From Amaranthus tricolor (lineage: Eukaryota > Streptophyta > Magnoliopsida > Caryophyllales > Amaranthaceae), in contig NC_080058.1 of NCBI RefSeq assembly GCF_026212465.1, positions 7,193,001 through 7,257,000 of the forward strand: a stretch of 64,000 nt of DNA, in the 5' to 3' direction. A program made the translations under genes and the position numbers. The notes under the pieces were generated by a model, which was not told the origin of the DNA, made no database searches, and saw only the letters and a program-made list of their open reading frames with translations. Below are positions 1 to 11,317 of the stretch, piece after piece. Each line of letters starts with the position of its first letter. The stretch's first letter is position 1.

Positions 1-320
1 ATAATGTTTCGATATTGATTTTAGTTTAGAGAGTTTTTTTAGAGAAGTTAGAGAGACAAAGTTATGAAATTTTATTAAGGGCATTGTTGGAATTTCAATA
101 TATAAAGGGTGATAACACAATAAAATTTAAAAAGTAGCGATATTTAATAGTGTCCTAGAACAAGCTTTACCGCATGCACTAATACTAATAAGTAATGTGT
201 AATATAACAAAGGTATCAATGAGACGACTTCAATTGGGTTAACACTAACAATTTTTAAAAAAATTCTTTTTGTACAAGTGGAAAATTAATTTTCATTGTT
301 ATTTTTATAATTCTTTTACT
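1..320. other. AT-rich intergenic sequence
   Basis: No gene, RNA gene or clear repeat structure is visible. The stretch is AT-rich with short A and T runs. Confidence 0.6.
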
Positions 321-323
321 TCG

Positions 324-893
324 GGGTGTTCAAAATCGGATACCGGGTTGACCCAGATTCGAAAATCCGGATATCCAATTTTTCGGATACCTAAAAACGT
401 GATCCGGTTCCGACCCAGATTAAACCGGATCGGATCCAGATACCCATTTTATTAGAATGTTTTATTTTTTTTTTTTTGTCTTTTTCTTGTTTAACCATGC
501 GCTTTTATCTATATTTTTATTTATAATATTTTTTATATAAAATTCAAATACTAATTCTTTAAAAATATTTAGCTTAATTAGTCATAAAAGACAAATTAAG
601 AAATTTAAAGAATAATATTATTACACATTGGTTTAAGTAAGAACAATTATAAAAAAATATAAGTGGGAGAAAAATTATATTAAGATTCAACCCAAGGTTA
701 GCTTAATAGATACCATCATTATTTTATTTATAAAAAAGTAAAATTTTAAAAAATAATAAATAAAACCAAATACCAAATACCCGATTTCTAAAAATATGTG
801 ACCCGAATCCGGGCCGGTACATCCGATCCGGATTATACAGTTTGCGAAAATCGGGTAAAAATATGTGACCAACAACTTGGATTTAGGGCTACA
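324..893. mobile_element. Degraded hAT-like non-autonomous element (tentative)
   Basis: The left part begins GGGGTGTTCAAAATCGGATA and is followed by many GGAT/CCGG/ACCC-rich words. The right part (about 780-893) has the same kind of words in inverted orientation. The middle is AT-rich. This resembles the subterminal repeats of the hAT MITEs at 48714, 54072 and 57514, whose ends read TAGAGGTGTTCA. I found no 8-bp target duplication and the two ends match only loosely, so limits and class are uncertain. Confidence 0.4.
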
Positions 894-969
894 CATAACA
901 AATTAAAAGGTTAATGATCAAGTAATGTAAGTTAAGCATGGTCTAGTTCTATATAGGCATGGCCACGGG

Positions 970-1315
970 GCGGGTTACCCGGAACCGAACCGGTCCCGAA
1001 CCGCTTGGAACCGGAACCGGAACCGGAACCGTTTGCGACAGGTTCCGAACCGCCCCGAACCGCGAAACCGTGAAACCGCCGGAAAAAAGTCGCCGGAACC
1101 GTGAAACCGCCGGAAAAAACCGTCGTGAACCGGGCCAAAAAACCCGCGGGTTGGAACCGGAACCGGTCCGGGAGAACCGGTCCAACGGTTCCATGGAACC
1201 GGTTCTGGAACCGGAACCGGGACCGGTCCGGTTGAACCGGCTCAACGGTTCCATGGAACCGGAACCGGAACCGGTCCGGTTGAACCGGCCCACCGGTTCC
1301 ATGGAACCGTTGAGC
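970..1315. repeat. hAT left subterminal GGAACC array with palindromes
   Basis: Dense GGAACCGGAACC words. From about 1153 the pattern becomes a roughly 60-bp tandem unit, each ending in the perfect palindrome GGTTCCATGGAACC (1187-1200, 1247-1260, 1295-1308). The right end has a shorter array of the same words (about 4560-4735). In hAT elements such as Ac, subterminal repeats are the transposase binding sites; that role here is inference. Confidence 0.85.
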
Positions 1316-1350
1316 CAAACTAGCCGTTAGAGAGCCGTTGGAATCCATCC

Positions 1351-1358
1351 TATAAATA
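1351..1358 (+). promoter_or_regulatory. Putative TATA box of the hAT transposase gene
   Basis: TATAAATA lies about 195 bp upstream of the proposed ATG at 1554, just inside the left subterminal array. Position and sequence fit a Pol II TATA box; no transcript evidence is available. Confidence 0.55.
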
Positions 1359-1553
1359 CTCATCACTTTCAATCATTTTCATTCACAACTCATATCTTCT
1401 CCTACTCTCTCTACTTAATTCTTTAATTACGCAATTATTCTCTTAATTACATAATTAGTCTTCTAATTATTTCTTAATTTAGTTAGTTACGTAATTAATC
1501 ATTTATTTATTTCTTAATTCTATATTTCTATTTTTACTTCTATACTATCAATC

Positions 1554-4186
1554 ATGTCTTCATTTTTGAAAAAAGCCACAAAAAAAGTTACTAAAGTGGC
1601 AAAATCATTAGGAGGTTCCAGTTCCTCCAAAAGAAAGGCCACTTCTACTCCGTCGGTATCAACAACACCCTCCATTAGTAATTATAATTATGAACCTAAT
1701 TATCCGGAAGGGTACGACCCGGAGTTACATCAATATGCAGAAGAAGTGGAAAAAGATATACAAATTGAAGAAGAAGAAGAACAAGAAGAAGAACCAACGA
1801 CCCCAATTGGGGTACATATATCTCGACAGTCATCAACAAGATCAGATGAAGAACAAGGAGAACAACAACAACAAAGACAAGCTCGTGGTAAACGAGTCAA
1901 TTTCCAAACTATCGGTTAGTTTTATAATTTTATTCTTCAAATTAATTAAACTTTAAATTATTTATTTATTTAATTATAGTTTTATAATTTTAAATTATTT
2001 ATTTAGATGAAGATGAACCAGTAAGACAACCTTTTCCGGCAATGCCACCTTCTAGTGGTAGAGCTGTTTCACATGTGTGGTCGTATTTCACAAAAGAACC
2101 AACCGAGAATCCAGATATGTTCCTATGCACTTGTCAAATTTGTGAAAGTCAAGGAGTAAAGCCCTTAGTTTCATACAATTTCGCCAGAGGTAAATACTTT
2201 TTAAGTTTTTTATACATACATAATACATTCATACATTATATATTCATATTTTATAAACATTTATTTATTGTGTTTTGTGAATACGTGTTAGGTGGTGGAA
2301 CGGGATCTTTTAACAAACATTTGGCAAAGAAGCATGGAATCACAAAAGAAACTCATGCATCAAGCGGCAGCGGGACCACAAGTGGAAGCCGACAGACACA
2401 ATGGGACATTCCCAACACAGGTATGCCTTTTAGATATAATCGTAATGACATGATTGATGAATTTTCTAGGTATGTAATTTGCGATGAATTGCCTTTTAAC
2501 CACGGTGAAAGTAGGGCATATGAGCGTCTCACTAGACAACAATTGCAACCACAATTTAGAGCAATCCCTAGGAACACTCTTAAAAGACGAACAATTAAAT
2601 TATACGAATCAATGCGCTATGACCTAGTTGAAATGTTTAAATCGTTTAATGGTAGGGTTAGCATAACAACTGACATATGGTCTGCTCCCCCACATTTAGA
2701 ATCTTATATGTGTGTAACAGCACACTGGATAGATCGAAATTGGATTATTCAAAAAAGAATAATTGCTTTTGAGACTATGCCAGAAAGACACACCGGCGAA
2801 AACATAAAATATAGATTAATAGAGATATGTAGGGAATGGAACTTATTAGATAAAATATTTTGTTGTTCAACAGATAATGCAACCGCAAACATAAAATGTA
2901 TAGAACTTTTATTTAACGAACCCGCCTTTAGTTTAATCCTTGGGGGTAGCTTATTACACATACGTTGTTGTGCGCACATAGTTAACTTATCTTGTCAAGT
3001 AGGTATAAAACAATTAAGTGAATTATTAGAACCAATTAGGGATATAGTAAAATGGCTTAGGATCGGAAAGATTAAAAGAAGATATAAACAATTATGTGAC
3101 CAATACCAACTTAAAAAAGTGTATTGGTCATTAGATACTCCTACACGTTGGGGGTCAACGAACGATTTATTAAGAAAGGCGATTGCTTATCGCCCAGTAA
3201 TAACACAACTATATAGTGAGTGTACAGATAGTTTCATAGCTGATGAAACTTGGGAATTAGCAATAGGTGTACATAACATATTAGAAGCGTATGACCACGC
3301 GACTAAGATTTTTTCTTATGTTTATGAACCGAACGTTCACTTAGTAATAAGTGAATGTATTACTATTTTTTATCACCTGCTTAAACATACACAAGAAGAT
3401 ACTAACCCACAATTAAGGCCGATTCTTGCTGAAATGATGGAAAAATGGAAATCATATTTTACCGATTTTCCTTACATTTATGGAATCACAACCATTTTGG
3501 ACCCACGTTTTAAAACCGAGGTCCTAACCAAAGTAATAGGATTTTATTATCAAGCGTTAGATCGCCCGTCTTCCGATGTAGCTTATTATGTCGGAACATG
3601 TAAAAAATATTTAGCTGAACTGTATGAATTTTACGCTAGTGTATATAACCCGAAACGCGATATGTCTAGGCGTGCTAGCGTTTCGGCTCGTCCCTCTTTC
3701 TATAATTCAGTAATTGCTAACATAATGACGCAAGATGATAGTTTTGTAGGATCTTCTTCTTCCTCGACCACATTTTTAGAACTAGATAGTTATCTAAAAC
3801 ACCACTTTGAAATAGACCCAAGTGTCTATAATATTTTGGAGTGGTGGAAAGAAAAATCTTTTAAATTTCCCATTTTATCGAGAATTGCAAAGGATATCCT
3901 TGCAATTCCCGCGTCCACTATTGCGTCGGAGTCTGCTTTTAGTGCAGGTAGAAGAGTTCTGGATGAAAAGCGATCTCGTCTTGCTCCACATAGTATTCAA
4001 ATATGTGTTTGCAAGAAAGATTGGGACCAAGCGGAGATACGAACACAAGGACTAAGGAACGATGATGATCAAGACGACGATGATGATCCATGGATGATGA
4101 TGGATACAACTTCATCATCGTCAGGAGGAGAGTCAGCGGAAGCATCTAATCAATATCAACCACATGATGATGACGAAGACGAATAG
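1554..4186 (+). CDS. hAT transposase (BED zinc finger, hATC dimerisation region)
   Basis: Proposed exons are 1554-1914, 2007-2189 and 2292-4186, giving about 812 residues. Both introns have GT and AG ends and keep frame; the second (102 bp) has no stop, so it can also be read through. The N-terminus (1-120) is Lys/Ser-rich, then Glu/Gln-rich. A BED finger follows (about 140-215; Trp, Cys-x2-Cys, then His-x4-His after the second splice). The RNase-H-like core has Asp309 in TTDIWSA, Asp376 in STDNAT and Glu728 in ASESAF, the likely catalytic triad by comparison with hAT transposases. The hATC block (IPASTIASESAF to RSRL) ends in an acidic tail. No internal stop or frameshift is seen. The protein would cut and join the TAGGCATGG ends. 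Confidence 0.9.
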
Positions 4187-4254
4187 GATCAATCCGACAA
4201 GCGACAACGATGAATCAACACTCAACAACTATAAATAAAAGGTATGACAAAGAA

Positions 4255-4287
4255 CTACGTGGGCTTTGATTCCTTCGGGATACGTAG
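4255..4287 (+). other. Hairpin in hAT 3' untranslated region
   Basis: Arms CTACGT (4255-4260) and ACGTAG (4282-4287) enclose a 21-nt loop, about 70 bp after the transposase stop. The motif ACTACGTGGGCTTTGATTCC continuing to ATACGTAGGCAGC looks like a short block I associate with the 3' parts of other plant transposons; that recollection is unverified. Role unknown. Confidence 0.5.
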
Positions 4288-4872
4288 GCAGCTTAGTATT
4301 CATTTGGGTACTAGGTTCAAGTCCATTTTCTCCCTCTTTTTTTATTAATCATCTTTATCGACATTATCATTGATTCGTTTCTTATTAATTAATTTTTTTC
4401 CATTCATTTTAGTAAATATTTCAATAACGATGACAACTTGACATGCAATGAATTTCGCTAATAATCAAGTAATCATCAAAGGTACGTCCGCGATATTATA
4501 GTATTTTTTTATTATACAAAAATTTAAAGAAAAAATTAAAATGGAACCGATGGTCCGACCCGCCCGTCCCGTGAGTTGGAACCGCCGGAACCGCCTCATG
4601 AACCGCTAAGGAACCGTTTGGAACCGCCCGGAACCGGAACCGGAACCGGAACCGTTCGCGACAGGTTCCAAATGGAACCGGAACCGGGTGGAACCGGAAC
4701 CGGATGGAACCGGAACGGAACCGGACCAACCCGGACCGTGGCCATGCCTAGTTCTATACCATAGTGGTAAGTGAAAGGTGGGATGGATGCTTTTACTTCA
4801 AAGTTTGACATCACATAGTTGATATTTGATAACACGGGTAGTGCGTCTTAGGCTTCTATGCCTTTCAACTAT

Positions 4873-5715
4873 CCAATTTTTATTTTTCGCTATCTTTTTC
4901 ATTTTATCGCCATCCACCCTAATGAAATTACGAATTTACCCATAAACTTTAAAATTTTTAAAACTCTATAAAACACTTCAAACTCATTCAATAACACTCT
5001 TATCACTTCCAAGAACACAAAATCTACACATAAAATTAATCGGAGCTAAAACTTTGAAATCGAAGTAGTTAACAAAAACTCGAGGTAATTTCTATTTTAA
5101 TGTAATTCGAAATTCAAAAAAATAAAAAAATAATATCAGTCGCACAAAAAGTGCGACTCGAAAAAGTGCGACTGTACCTAGGTCGAGTCTGTGCGACTCA
5201 AACCTAGGTATAGTCGCACTTTTTGTGCGACTGGTATAAAATTTGTTTATTTTATTTATTTATTTTTTTTGAATTTCGAATAATTTCTTTTGTTTAATTA
5301 ATTTATTTTTTAAGTTATTGTTATTTAATAGATGTTGTAATAAATTATTTTATTTTAATATATTATTATATTATGATAATGTTATTATAAGAAGTAGTTT
5401 TGAATTTAAATTCGAAAATCAAATAAAAAAATTATATCAATCGCACAAAAGTGTGACTGTACCTAGGTCGAGTTGCACTTTTGTGCGACTTAACCTAGGT
5501 ACAGTCGCACTTTGTGCGACTGGAATTATATTTTATTTATTTTTTTTAATTTTTTTTTAATTTGAATGAATTTCTTTTGTTTAATTAATTTATTTTTTAA
5601 GTTATTGAAATATTGTAATAAATTATTTTATTTTAATATTTTATTATATAATGATAATGTTATTATAATAATTAGTTTTGAATTTAAATAATTTATTTAA
5701 ATGTTTAATTATTTT
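4873..5715. repeat. Left long terminal inverted repeat of the MULE
   Basis: Reads as the inverse of 10250-11267. Within it a roughly 300-bp segment occurs twice in direct orientation (around 5125-5400 and 5430-5700), each copy starting with a GTGCGACT palindrome array and continuing into AT-rich DNA containing AATGATAATGTTATTAT. Divergence between the two ends is visible but modest. Confidence 0.82.
5138..5522. repeat. Palindrome arrays AGTCGCAC/GTGCGACT (left)
   Basis: Two clusters, 5138-5232 and about 5440-5522. Each is built from arms AGTCGCAC and GTGCGACT separated by A or T runs of 4-5, joined by the 8-bp palindrome ACCTAGGT. Every cluster could fold into several short hairpins. The right end of the element carries the mirror-image clusters. 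Confidence 0.9.
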
Positions 5716-6196
5716 TTAATATAATAATAATATATTAATTAAAATTTAGTTGTTAATTAATTTTTAATATAATAATTGTTAATAAAAATTTTATTTTAGT
5801 TGTTAACTAAATTTTAGTTGTTTAATTATTTATTAATATATTGTTTATTTGTTTATATGTGTGAATTATTTTAGTTGTTAATAATTTATTTGATTGTAAG
5901 TGTTTATTAAATTTACTTATATGTTTATTAAATTAATATTGTAAGTGTAATTAAAATGAATATAACTTAATTTAATTTTTTATGCTTTTAATTTTTTATT
6001 AATAGTTTATTAAAATATGAAAATTGTAGTAAGTGGCTGGAAATCAAGGAAAAGGAAAAGGGTTTTTTAGAGGGTTATTAAGCATCAATAGTTCTAGGCC
6101 GAGTTTACTGAGAGGGGGTTACAGGTTCTGTAAGGTGAGCCAGGCAGAAACAGGCGTCCAGACATAGTCAGGCCCAACGTTCGACTACCATAGACC

Positions 6197-7858
6197 ATGT
6201 GCGTAGTCGCATTGAGCGTCAGAGTAGCCTGTGTAGTGATACGGTCGGCTCAGGTGACGATGATACTGATTACGACGAGTCTGTCCGTCGGTCTGGATGA
6301 GTCTCTTGGTCATCCTGTTGATTGGACGCTCGTCAGAGGGCATGTCGGTCAGTTTAGGACTAGAGGGCATAGCACGGCTAGCACTTCTGATCACGCAGGA
6401 GTTAGCCAGGTTGAGGATGCGGCTCCACGGGGGAGGAGGCGCTCACAGTCCGCGGACATGGATTGGTTGATCACATCACCCCAGCCCGGGGGCCCTGTTG
6501 ACACCACTTTAATACCCAGCTACGGTGGGCACGTAGCAAAGGTTATATTTGAGGGATCGGAGCGCACGCCTCCAATTTTGGAATGTCTTCTTAGGAAGAG
6601 GACATTGGATGCGATCATCAGATTTCAAGACATGTCTGATGAGCTGTACGAGGTGTTACATGCCACTCCTCTAGGTCGTCTACCGTATATAATGCACCAG
6701 CACATTGATAGTGCTCTCATTACGACATTTGTGGAGAGGTGGCAGCCTGATACCAACACCTTCCACATGCCATGGGGGGAGATGACCATAATGTTGCACG
6801 ACGTGCAACGCATTTTAGGAGTTGGCATTGACGGTTCACTTCCCGCTAAACCTGCTGATGGTGACTGGAAGCTTGGTCTGGCCGGTCTGTTTTGGGAGCC
6901 AATGTCGGAGCTGCGTAGGAAGGGGTACTTCACCAGCGGGAGCATTAACGTTGGTGAAATTTTGCAGCTATGCCACCGTTCTCAGTCTCTGGAGACTCAG
7001 GCTACAGCGTATTACATGGCTATAGTGGGTTCCCCGCTGCTGGTGGATAAGACTAGAGTCGGGATGCGACCTAACCCTATACTTGCTGTGACTGCTGATC
7101 AGGATGAGATTGCTTGGGGTGCAGTGATGTTGGCTAACATGTATCGCCAACTGGGTATGGCGACAAGGACTGGGTGCAAGACTATTGTTGGTTGTCTGAC
7201 ACTGTTGCAGACATGGATTCACGAGTACTTCCCAGCCTTCCGCCCCCATCCTCGTCAAGCTGATATGCCTAACAAGACTAGGGTGGATATGTGGTCCCCG
7301 TAGAAGCCAATCCGTGAGCTGAGTAGATTGAGAAACTGTAGGAGTATACTGGACTCCATGACAGAGACACAGGTTTTGTACATGACCTCACACATCGTTA
7401 TACTAATTATTTTAATTTTATATTATGTTGTTTATGTTAATTTTCTTTGTAAGCAGGTGGAATGGACTCCGTACATGACTTCTCCTAGAGCTTTATTGAA
7501 CGAGCACCCACGCAACGCCTATATGAGGGGTATCACCTGTTTTGATATCGTGAAGGTGTATTTGCCTGAGAGGACAATCAGACTTTGCACAGGCTATTCC
7601 CCCCCCCCCCCCCCCCCCCCTCTGCTGAGACCTACACAAGCTGTGCGACCGGCACAGGGTTCGTACTCAGTGACAGAGATGTGGAGTAGGTTCCCCTATT
7701 GTGCCTGCGTAGGTGATCAGGCACTGCGTCGAGCATCGGTTCCATCAGAGGCTATCCCTGAGTATATTGACTGGTTTAGAGTCTCTTCCCACACATTTCG
7801 CATCCCCGGTGAAGGACCTACTGCTGCGTTTGGTGCAGCGGATAACAGAGTTGAATAT
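6197..7858 (+). pseudogene. Plant mobile domain (PMD, MAIN-like) gene, disrupted, carried by the MULE
   Basis: The readable frame 6197-7300 contains the PMD core: LLRKRTLDAIIRF, LGRLPYIMHQHIDSALITTF, FHMPWGEMTIMLHDVQRILG and WIHEYFPAF. The frame is stopped by TAG at 7301-7303, then continues in the same phase to a donor at 7373; an acceptor before 7457 leads into VEWTPYM and YLPERTIRL. A run of 22 C (7599-7620) codes for prolines. Upstream, 6181-6300 reads better in another frame, suggesting a frameshift near 6300. Arabidopsis MAIN and MAIL1 PMD proteins act in silencing and genome stability, and PMDs are known to travel in transposons. Here it is probably a captured or resident MULE gene that has decayed. 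Confidence 0.82.
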
Positions 7859-8142
7859 GTTAGTGTTTCTGTTTATCTATTTCATTTTTATGTCTCATCA
7901 CCGAAATTGACTGTCTAATTTTTGATAACACAATTGTTTTATTTGTTTGCCGAATGGAAAGCGTTTAGAGGGCACACCCCATAATAGACATTTATGGAAT
8001 TTGTATTATTACGTGTTGCGTTTGATTCACTAACACATTCATTCACTAACTTAATTATAGAATGAATACAATAAATATAATTACTACAATGAATACAATT
8101 AATAAAATGAAAAAACACTAAGTACAATCAGTACAATAAACA

Positions 8143-9943
8143 CTATGGAGAATCTAAATTGACTGCATTTTCGGCGGTGTTATTTTGTTGTCGTCGTTGA
8201 ACGCCGCACAGTCTATTCCAAAGTGATATCCTGTTGCGATACTGTCTCTCTAAATCTATACATGAATTGTTAGCTGCTGCTCTTCAATTTTGCGAAACTG
8301 GCAGCAGTGGAGATGAATCATCGTTCATTAAAAGCTGAACATAATAATTCCCGTTCACCCAAAGAATATGTACAAGTTTATTAACGCCATGCGTTCCCCC
8401 TGTTCTCCTTAACGGAAGCACTAAACAATTATACATTTGATTACCATCGGCTGAGCCATAATACGCAATTGCAATGCTGTAATTTCCATCCAGTGGCTGT
8501 ACGGGGCAGGTCCTTTGCTATGGGCACCAATTCTGTATATAGCATCCTCCACCAAATATGGAAACATGACGATACAACGGTCTCAAAAAATTAAGTCGTG
8601 ACGTCCTTAAAATGGAATTCATAGATTCCTGCAGAGCTTGTTTTATCCTCGATTGTTGATTCGTTATCTGTGCGTGCGCTCTTTTAAAGAGGGTATCAGA
8701 TGAGCTATTACCGCTACCCATGTACTACTTGAAGGAAGAGTGTTGGCTTTCAACTCTACTGGTAGTCTGGTTACCCAAGTGCAAATAGTCATTCGTCCAC
8801 GCACAAAAAAATTTCTCTTTGTGAGGAATCCATGTTCCAGCCAAATATCGCACGACCCTCCTGTTCCTAGTCGACCAAGTAGACACAATCACTTCCCACC
8901 TGTTTTCAAATCAAGGGATCGTCAGACTGTTAACCAAGGGGTTCCATTTTGTTTGCCTGAATATCTGCCCCTGTTGATTTCTCCTGCCGCTGCACAATTT
9001 GTTGATCATGTTCTTCACGTCGTTGCCAATGTGCCATTTGCATAATAAATGTCATACATCTGCATTAAACAGAAATTTAAAATTTATTGAGATTTATATA
9101 TAGTATAAAGATCGACAATAATTAATCATTAAAACCTGTTTACCTGGAAAGACAACACGAATAGCTGCAGACAAACCCTCATCCCGATCCGTTACGATTA
9201 CGTTAGGCGTCTGAACTTTGCCGTAAATATCCCTCAACCTCTCCAACACCCAAGAATAAGACACAACCGCCTCATCTCGCATCAAACAGAACGCAACCAA
9301 GAAGTTGTGATTGGTTGGCGTCATTCCAATGATTTCGCAAAGGGGCCACTGTGGCTTATTCGTTTTATACGTTGTGTCTATCAACACAACATGGGGCCAC
9401 GAACGTATCATCTGCATAGATGTTGGATTCGCAATCAATACTCTACTCAACTGCCCCTCACTATCCAAGTCATTATAAACGTTGGTTGCATGCCAGTTGC
9501 ACTGAGATCTCGTATGTGCTGCCTAATATCAATAGTCATCTTATTTACTCTTATTTGACCATCTCTGTACATCAAGAACGGGCGGTTATGTCTTCCTTTT
9601 TCACCAGGAAACACTCTTACCGTCCAAGGTCTTTTCCCTGGTTTACGATTACTTCCTATAATCATAAATTTACACCCACAAGCCCTACTTTTGGGACCAG
9701 GTCGGGCAGCATTGTCTAAGTTATGCAAATCATCCCTTATATTACCGTAGCGGTGACATCTTAAGTACAAACTCACTCTAAAACGTCCTTCCTTTTGTTT
9801 ATATGAAGCACGTGTAAATTAAAAACAAATTCTTAGTGCTATCTCATCAGCCCAAGCATGTAAATCATCTGCAGAATCAAATTCATTATCGGTAACAAAT
9901 CTATCAGAATAATCTACATTATCCCCTAAGTTTTCAAACTCCT
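8143..9943 (-). pseudogene. MULE transposase with OTU-like C-terminus, frameshifted
   Basis: Reading from 9943 down, a FAR1-like N-terminus (DNEFDSADDLHAWADEIA) is broken by a TAA near 9818. It continues as RACGCKFMIIGSNRK, then a 1-base slip near 9460 leads into the MULE domain: HVVLIDTTYKTNKPQWPL and VIVTDRDEGLSAAI. A likely intron follows (donor near 9140, acceptor near 9055), then RVESQHSSFKYY-type sequence split between frames near 8720. Around 8530-8300 there is LVLPLRRTGGTH and HILWVNGNYYVQLLM, resembling the C-terminal half of OTU-like cysteine peptidases attached to some plant MULE transposases. The final LWNRLCG block ends at a TAG at 8143-8145. With several breaks it is not expected to be active. 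Confidence 0.8.
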
Positions 9944-10249
9944 ACAAATATAAGTTTATTCATAATAATTAAAAGATTAAACTATTTAATATATTAACAA
10001 TATCAATTAGTTTAATAATTCAAATTTCAATATATTAACAACATCAATACAAAAATATAAAATAAAAAAATTTTAGTAAATAAAATACATATATAAAATA
10101 TAAAAAATTAAAATAACATAAATAAATAATTTAAGTAAACACAAAAAAATATATAAATATATGAGTAAATAAAATAATTTACTATAATATTTAATAAATA
10201 ATAATAACTTAAAAAATAATTATAATAAATAAAAAGCTTTAATTTTTCA

Positions 10250-11267
10250 AAAAAATAATTAAACATTTAAATAAATTATTTAAATTCAAAATTAATTATT
10301 ATAATAACATTATCATAATATATTAAAATAAAATAATTTATTACAACATTTATTAAATAACAATAACTTAAAAAATAAATTAATTAAACAAAAGAAATTA
10401 TTTTATAATTCGAAATTAAAAAAAATAAATAAATAAAAATTTCAATACCAGTCGCACAAAAAGTGCGACTGTACCTAGGTCCAATCGCACTTTTTGTGCG
10501 ACTCGACCTAGGTATAGTCGCACTTTTTGTGCGACTAGTATTATTATTATTTTTTTTCGAATTATTTAAATTCAACACTAATTATTATAATAACATTATC
10601 ATAATATAATAATATATTAAAATAAAATATTTTATTACAACATTTATTAAATAACAGTAACTTAAAAATTAAATTAATTAAACAAACGAAATTTTATAAT
10701 TCGAAATAAAAAAAAAACCAAATTCATTACCAGTCGCACAAAAAGTCCGGCCGTACTTAGGTACAGTGACATAAAAAGTCGACTGGACCTAGGTATAGTT
10801 GCACTTTTTGTGCGACTCAGCCTAGGTCCAGTCGCACTTTTGTGCGACTCTACCTAGTTCTGGTCGCACATTTTGTGCGACTGGACTTTCTGGAATTTTT
10901 TTTTTTTTTTTGAAAAATTTCGAATCAATCAATTACTTATCGAATCATTATCATGCTTGTTTTGGTATGCCATGTTGTTCGATGTACAGTTTTAGCTTGT
11001 TTAAGTTAACGTAGTGTTTTTAGAGAGATAGTACCGTGTTTGAATTCGTATATCCTACAAGGACGCCTCTGAAAATTCAATATATATAAAGTCGCGATAA
11101 TAATGTTATTAAGTGATAATAGTGTTATTAAGTGCGATTTACATTTGTTAAACAAGTTTTAAGTCCAGTGGCAAATTCGTACTTTTTAAAGTCCAGGGGC
11201 AAATTCGTAATTTCGTTAAGGGGGTGTGGCGATAAAATGAAAAAGGTGGCGATGAATAATAATACCC
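10250..11267. repeat. Right long terminal inverted repeat of the MULE
   Basis: Inverse of 4873-5715. It contains palindrome clusters at 10450-10536 and 10732-10882 with the same arms AGTCGCAC/GTGCGACT and ACCTAGGT joints. One cluster has decayed in part (AAAAAGTCCGG, AAAAAGTCGACTGG). The outer 230 bp carries the sequence that matches the left edge through CGAAATTACGAATTTG. Confidence 0.82.
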
Positions 11268-11317
11268 TTCAACTATACCCAAGCCTTCAATGTAATTATA
11301 ACAAACCCATACAAGAC

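Larger units (their letters stand above)
954..4750 (+). mobile_element. Complete-looking hAT (Ac-like) DNA transposon
   Basis: Terminal inverted repeats are TAGGCATGGCCACGG at 954-968 and its complement at 4736-4750. A perfect 8-bp target-site duplication, GTTCTATA, lies at 946-953 and 4751-4758; 8 bp is the hAT signature. Both subterminal zones (about 970-1315 and 4555-4745) are packed with GGAACC/CCGGTT words. Between them lies one gene with a TATA box and a spliceable reading frame holding BED, RNase-H-like and hATC regions. The exact duplication and open frame suggest a recent insertion of a possibly autonomous element. Confidence 0.93.
4873..11267. mobile_element. 6.4-kb Mutator-like element carrying a plant mobile domain gene
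   Basis: A 9-bp target duplication TTCAACTAT lies at 4864-4872 and 11268-11276, as expected for MULEs. Long inverted repeats flank the element: about 840 bp on the left, about 1 kb on the right, both sharing TTTTTCATTTTATCGCCA near the outer edge. Inside are a plant-mobile-domain pseudogene (+) and a degraded MULE transposase (-), facing each other. Both genes carry disabling changes, so the copy is probably no longer autonomous. If the duplication is really this well kept, it may have been moved in trans. Confidence 0.88.

Noticed and set aside
949..1372. Open frames rich in Gly/Ser/Arg/Pro on both strands at the hAT left end
   Set aside because: They are translations of the GGAACC subterminal repeats and lie outside the spliced transposase gene.
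5138..5522. CRISPR-like array made of GTGCGACT repeats
   Set aside because: Repeats are short palindromes with no unique spacers of constant length, in a plant MULE end; not a CRISPR array.
7599..7620. Poly-C run as a deliberate phase-variation switch
   Set aside because: The surrounding PMD frame is already broken by a stop and a probable frameshift, so simple slippage in a pseudogene is enough.
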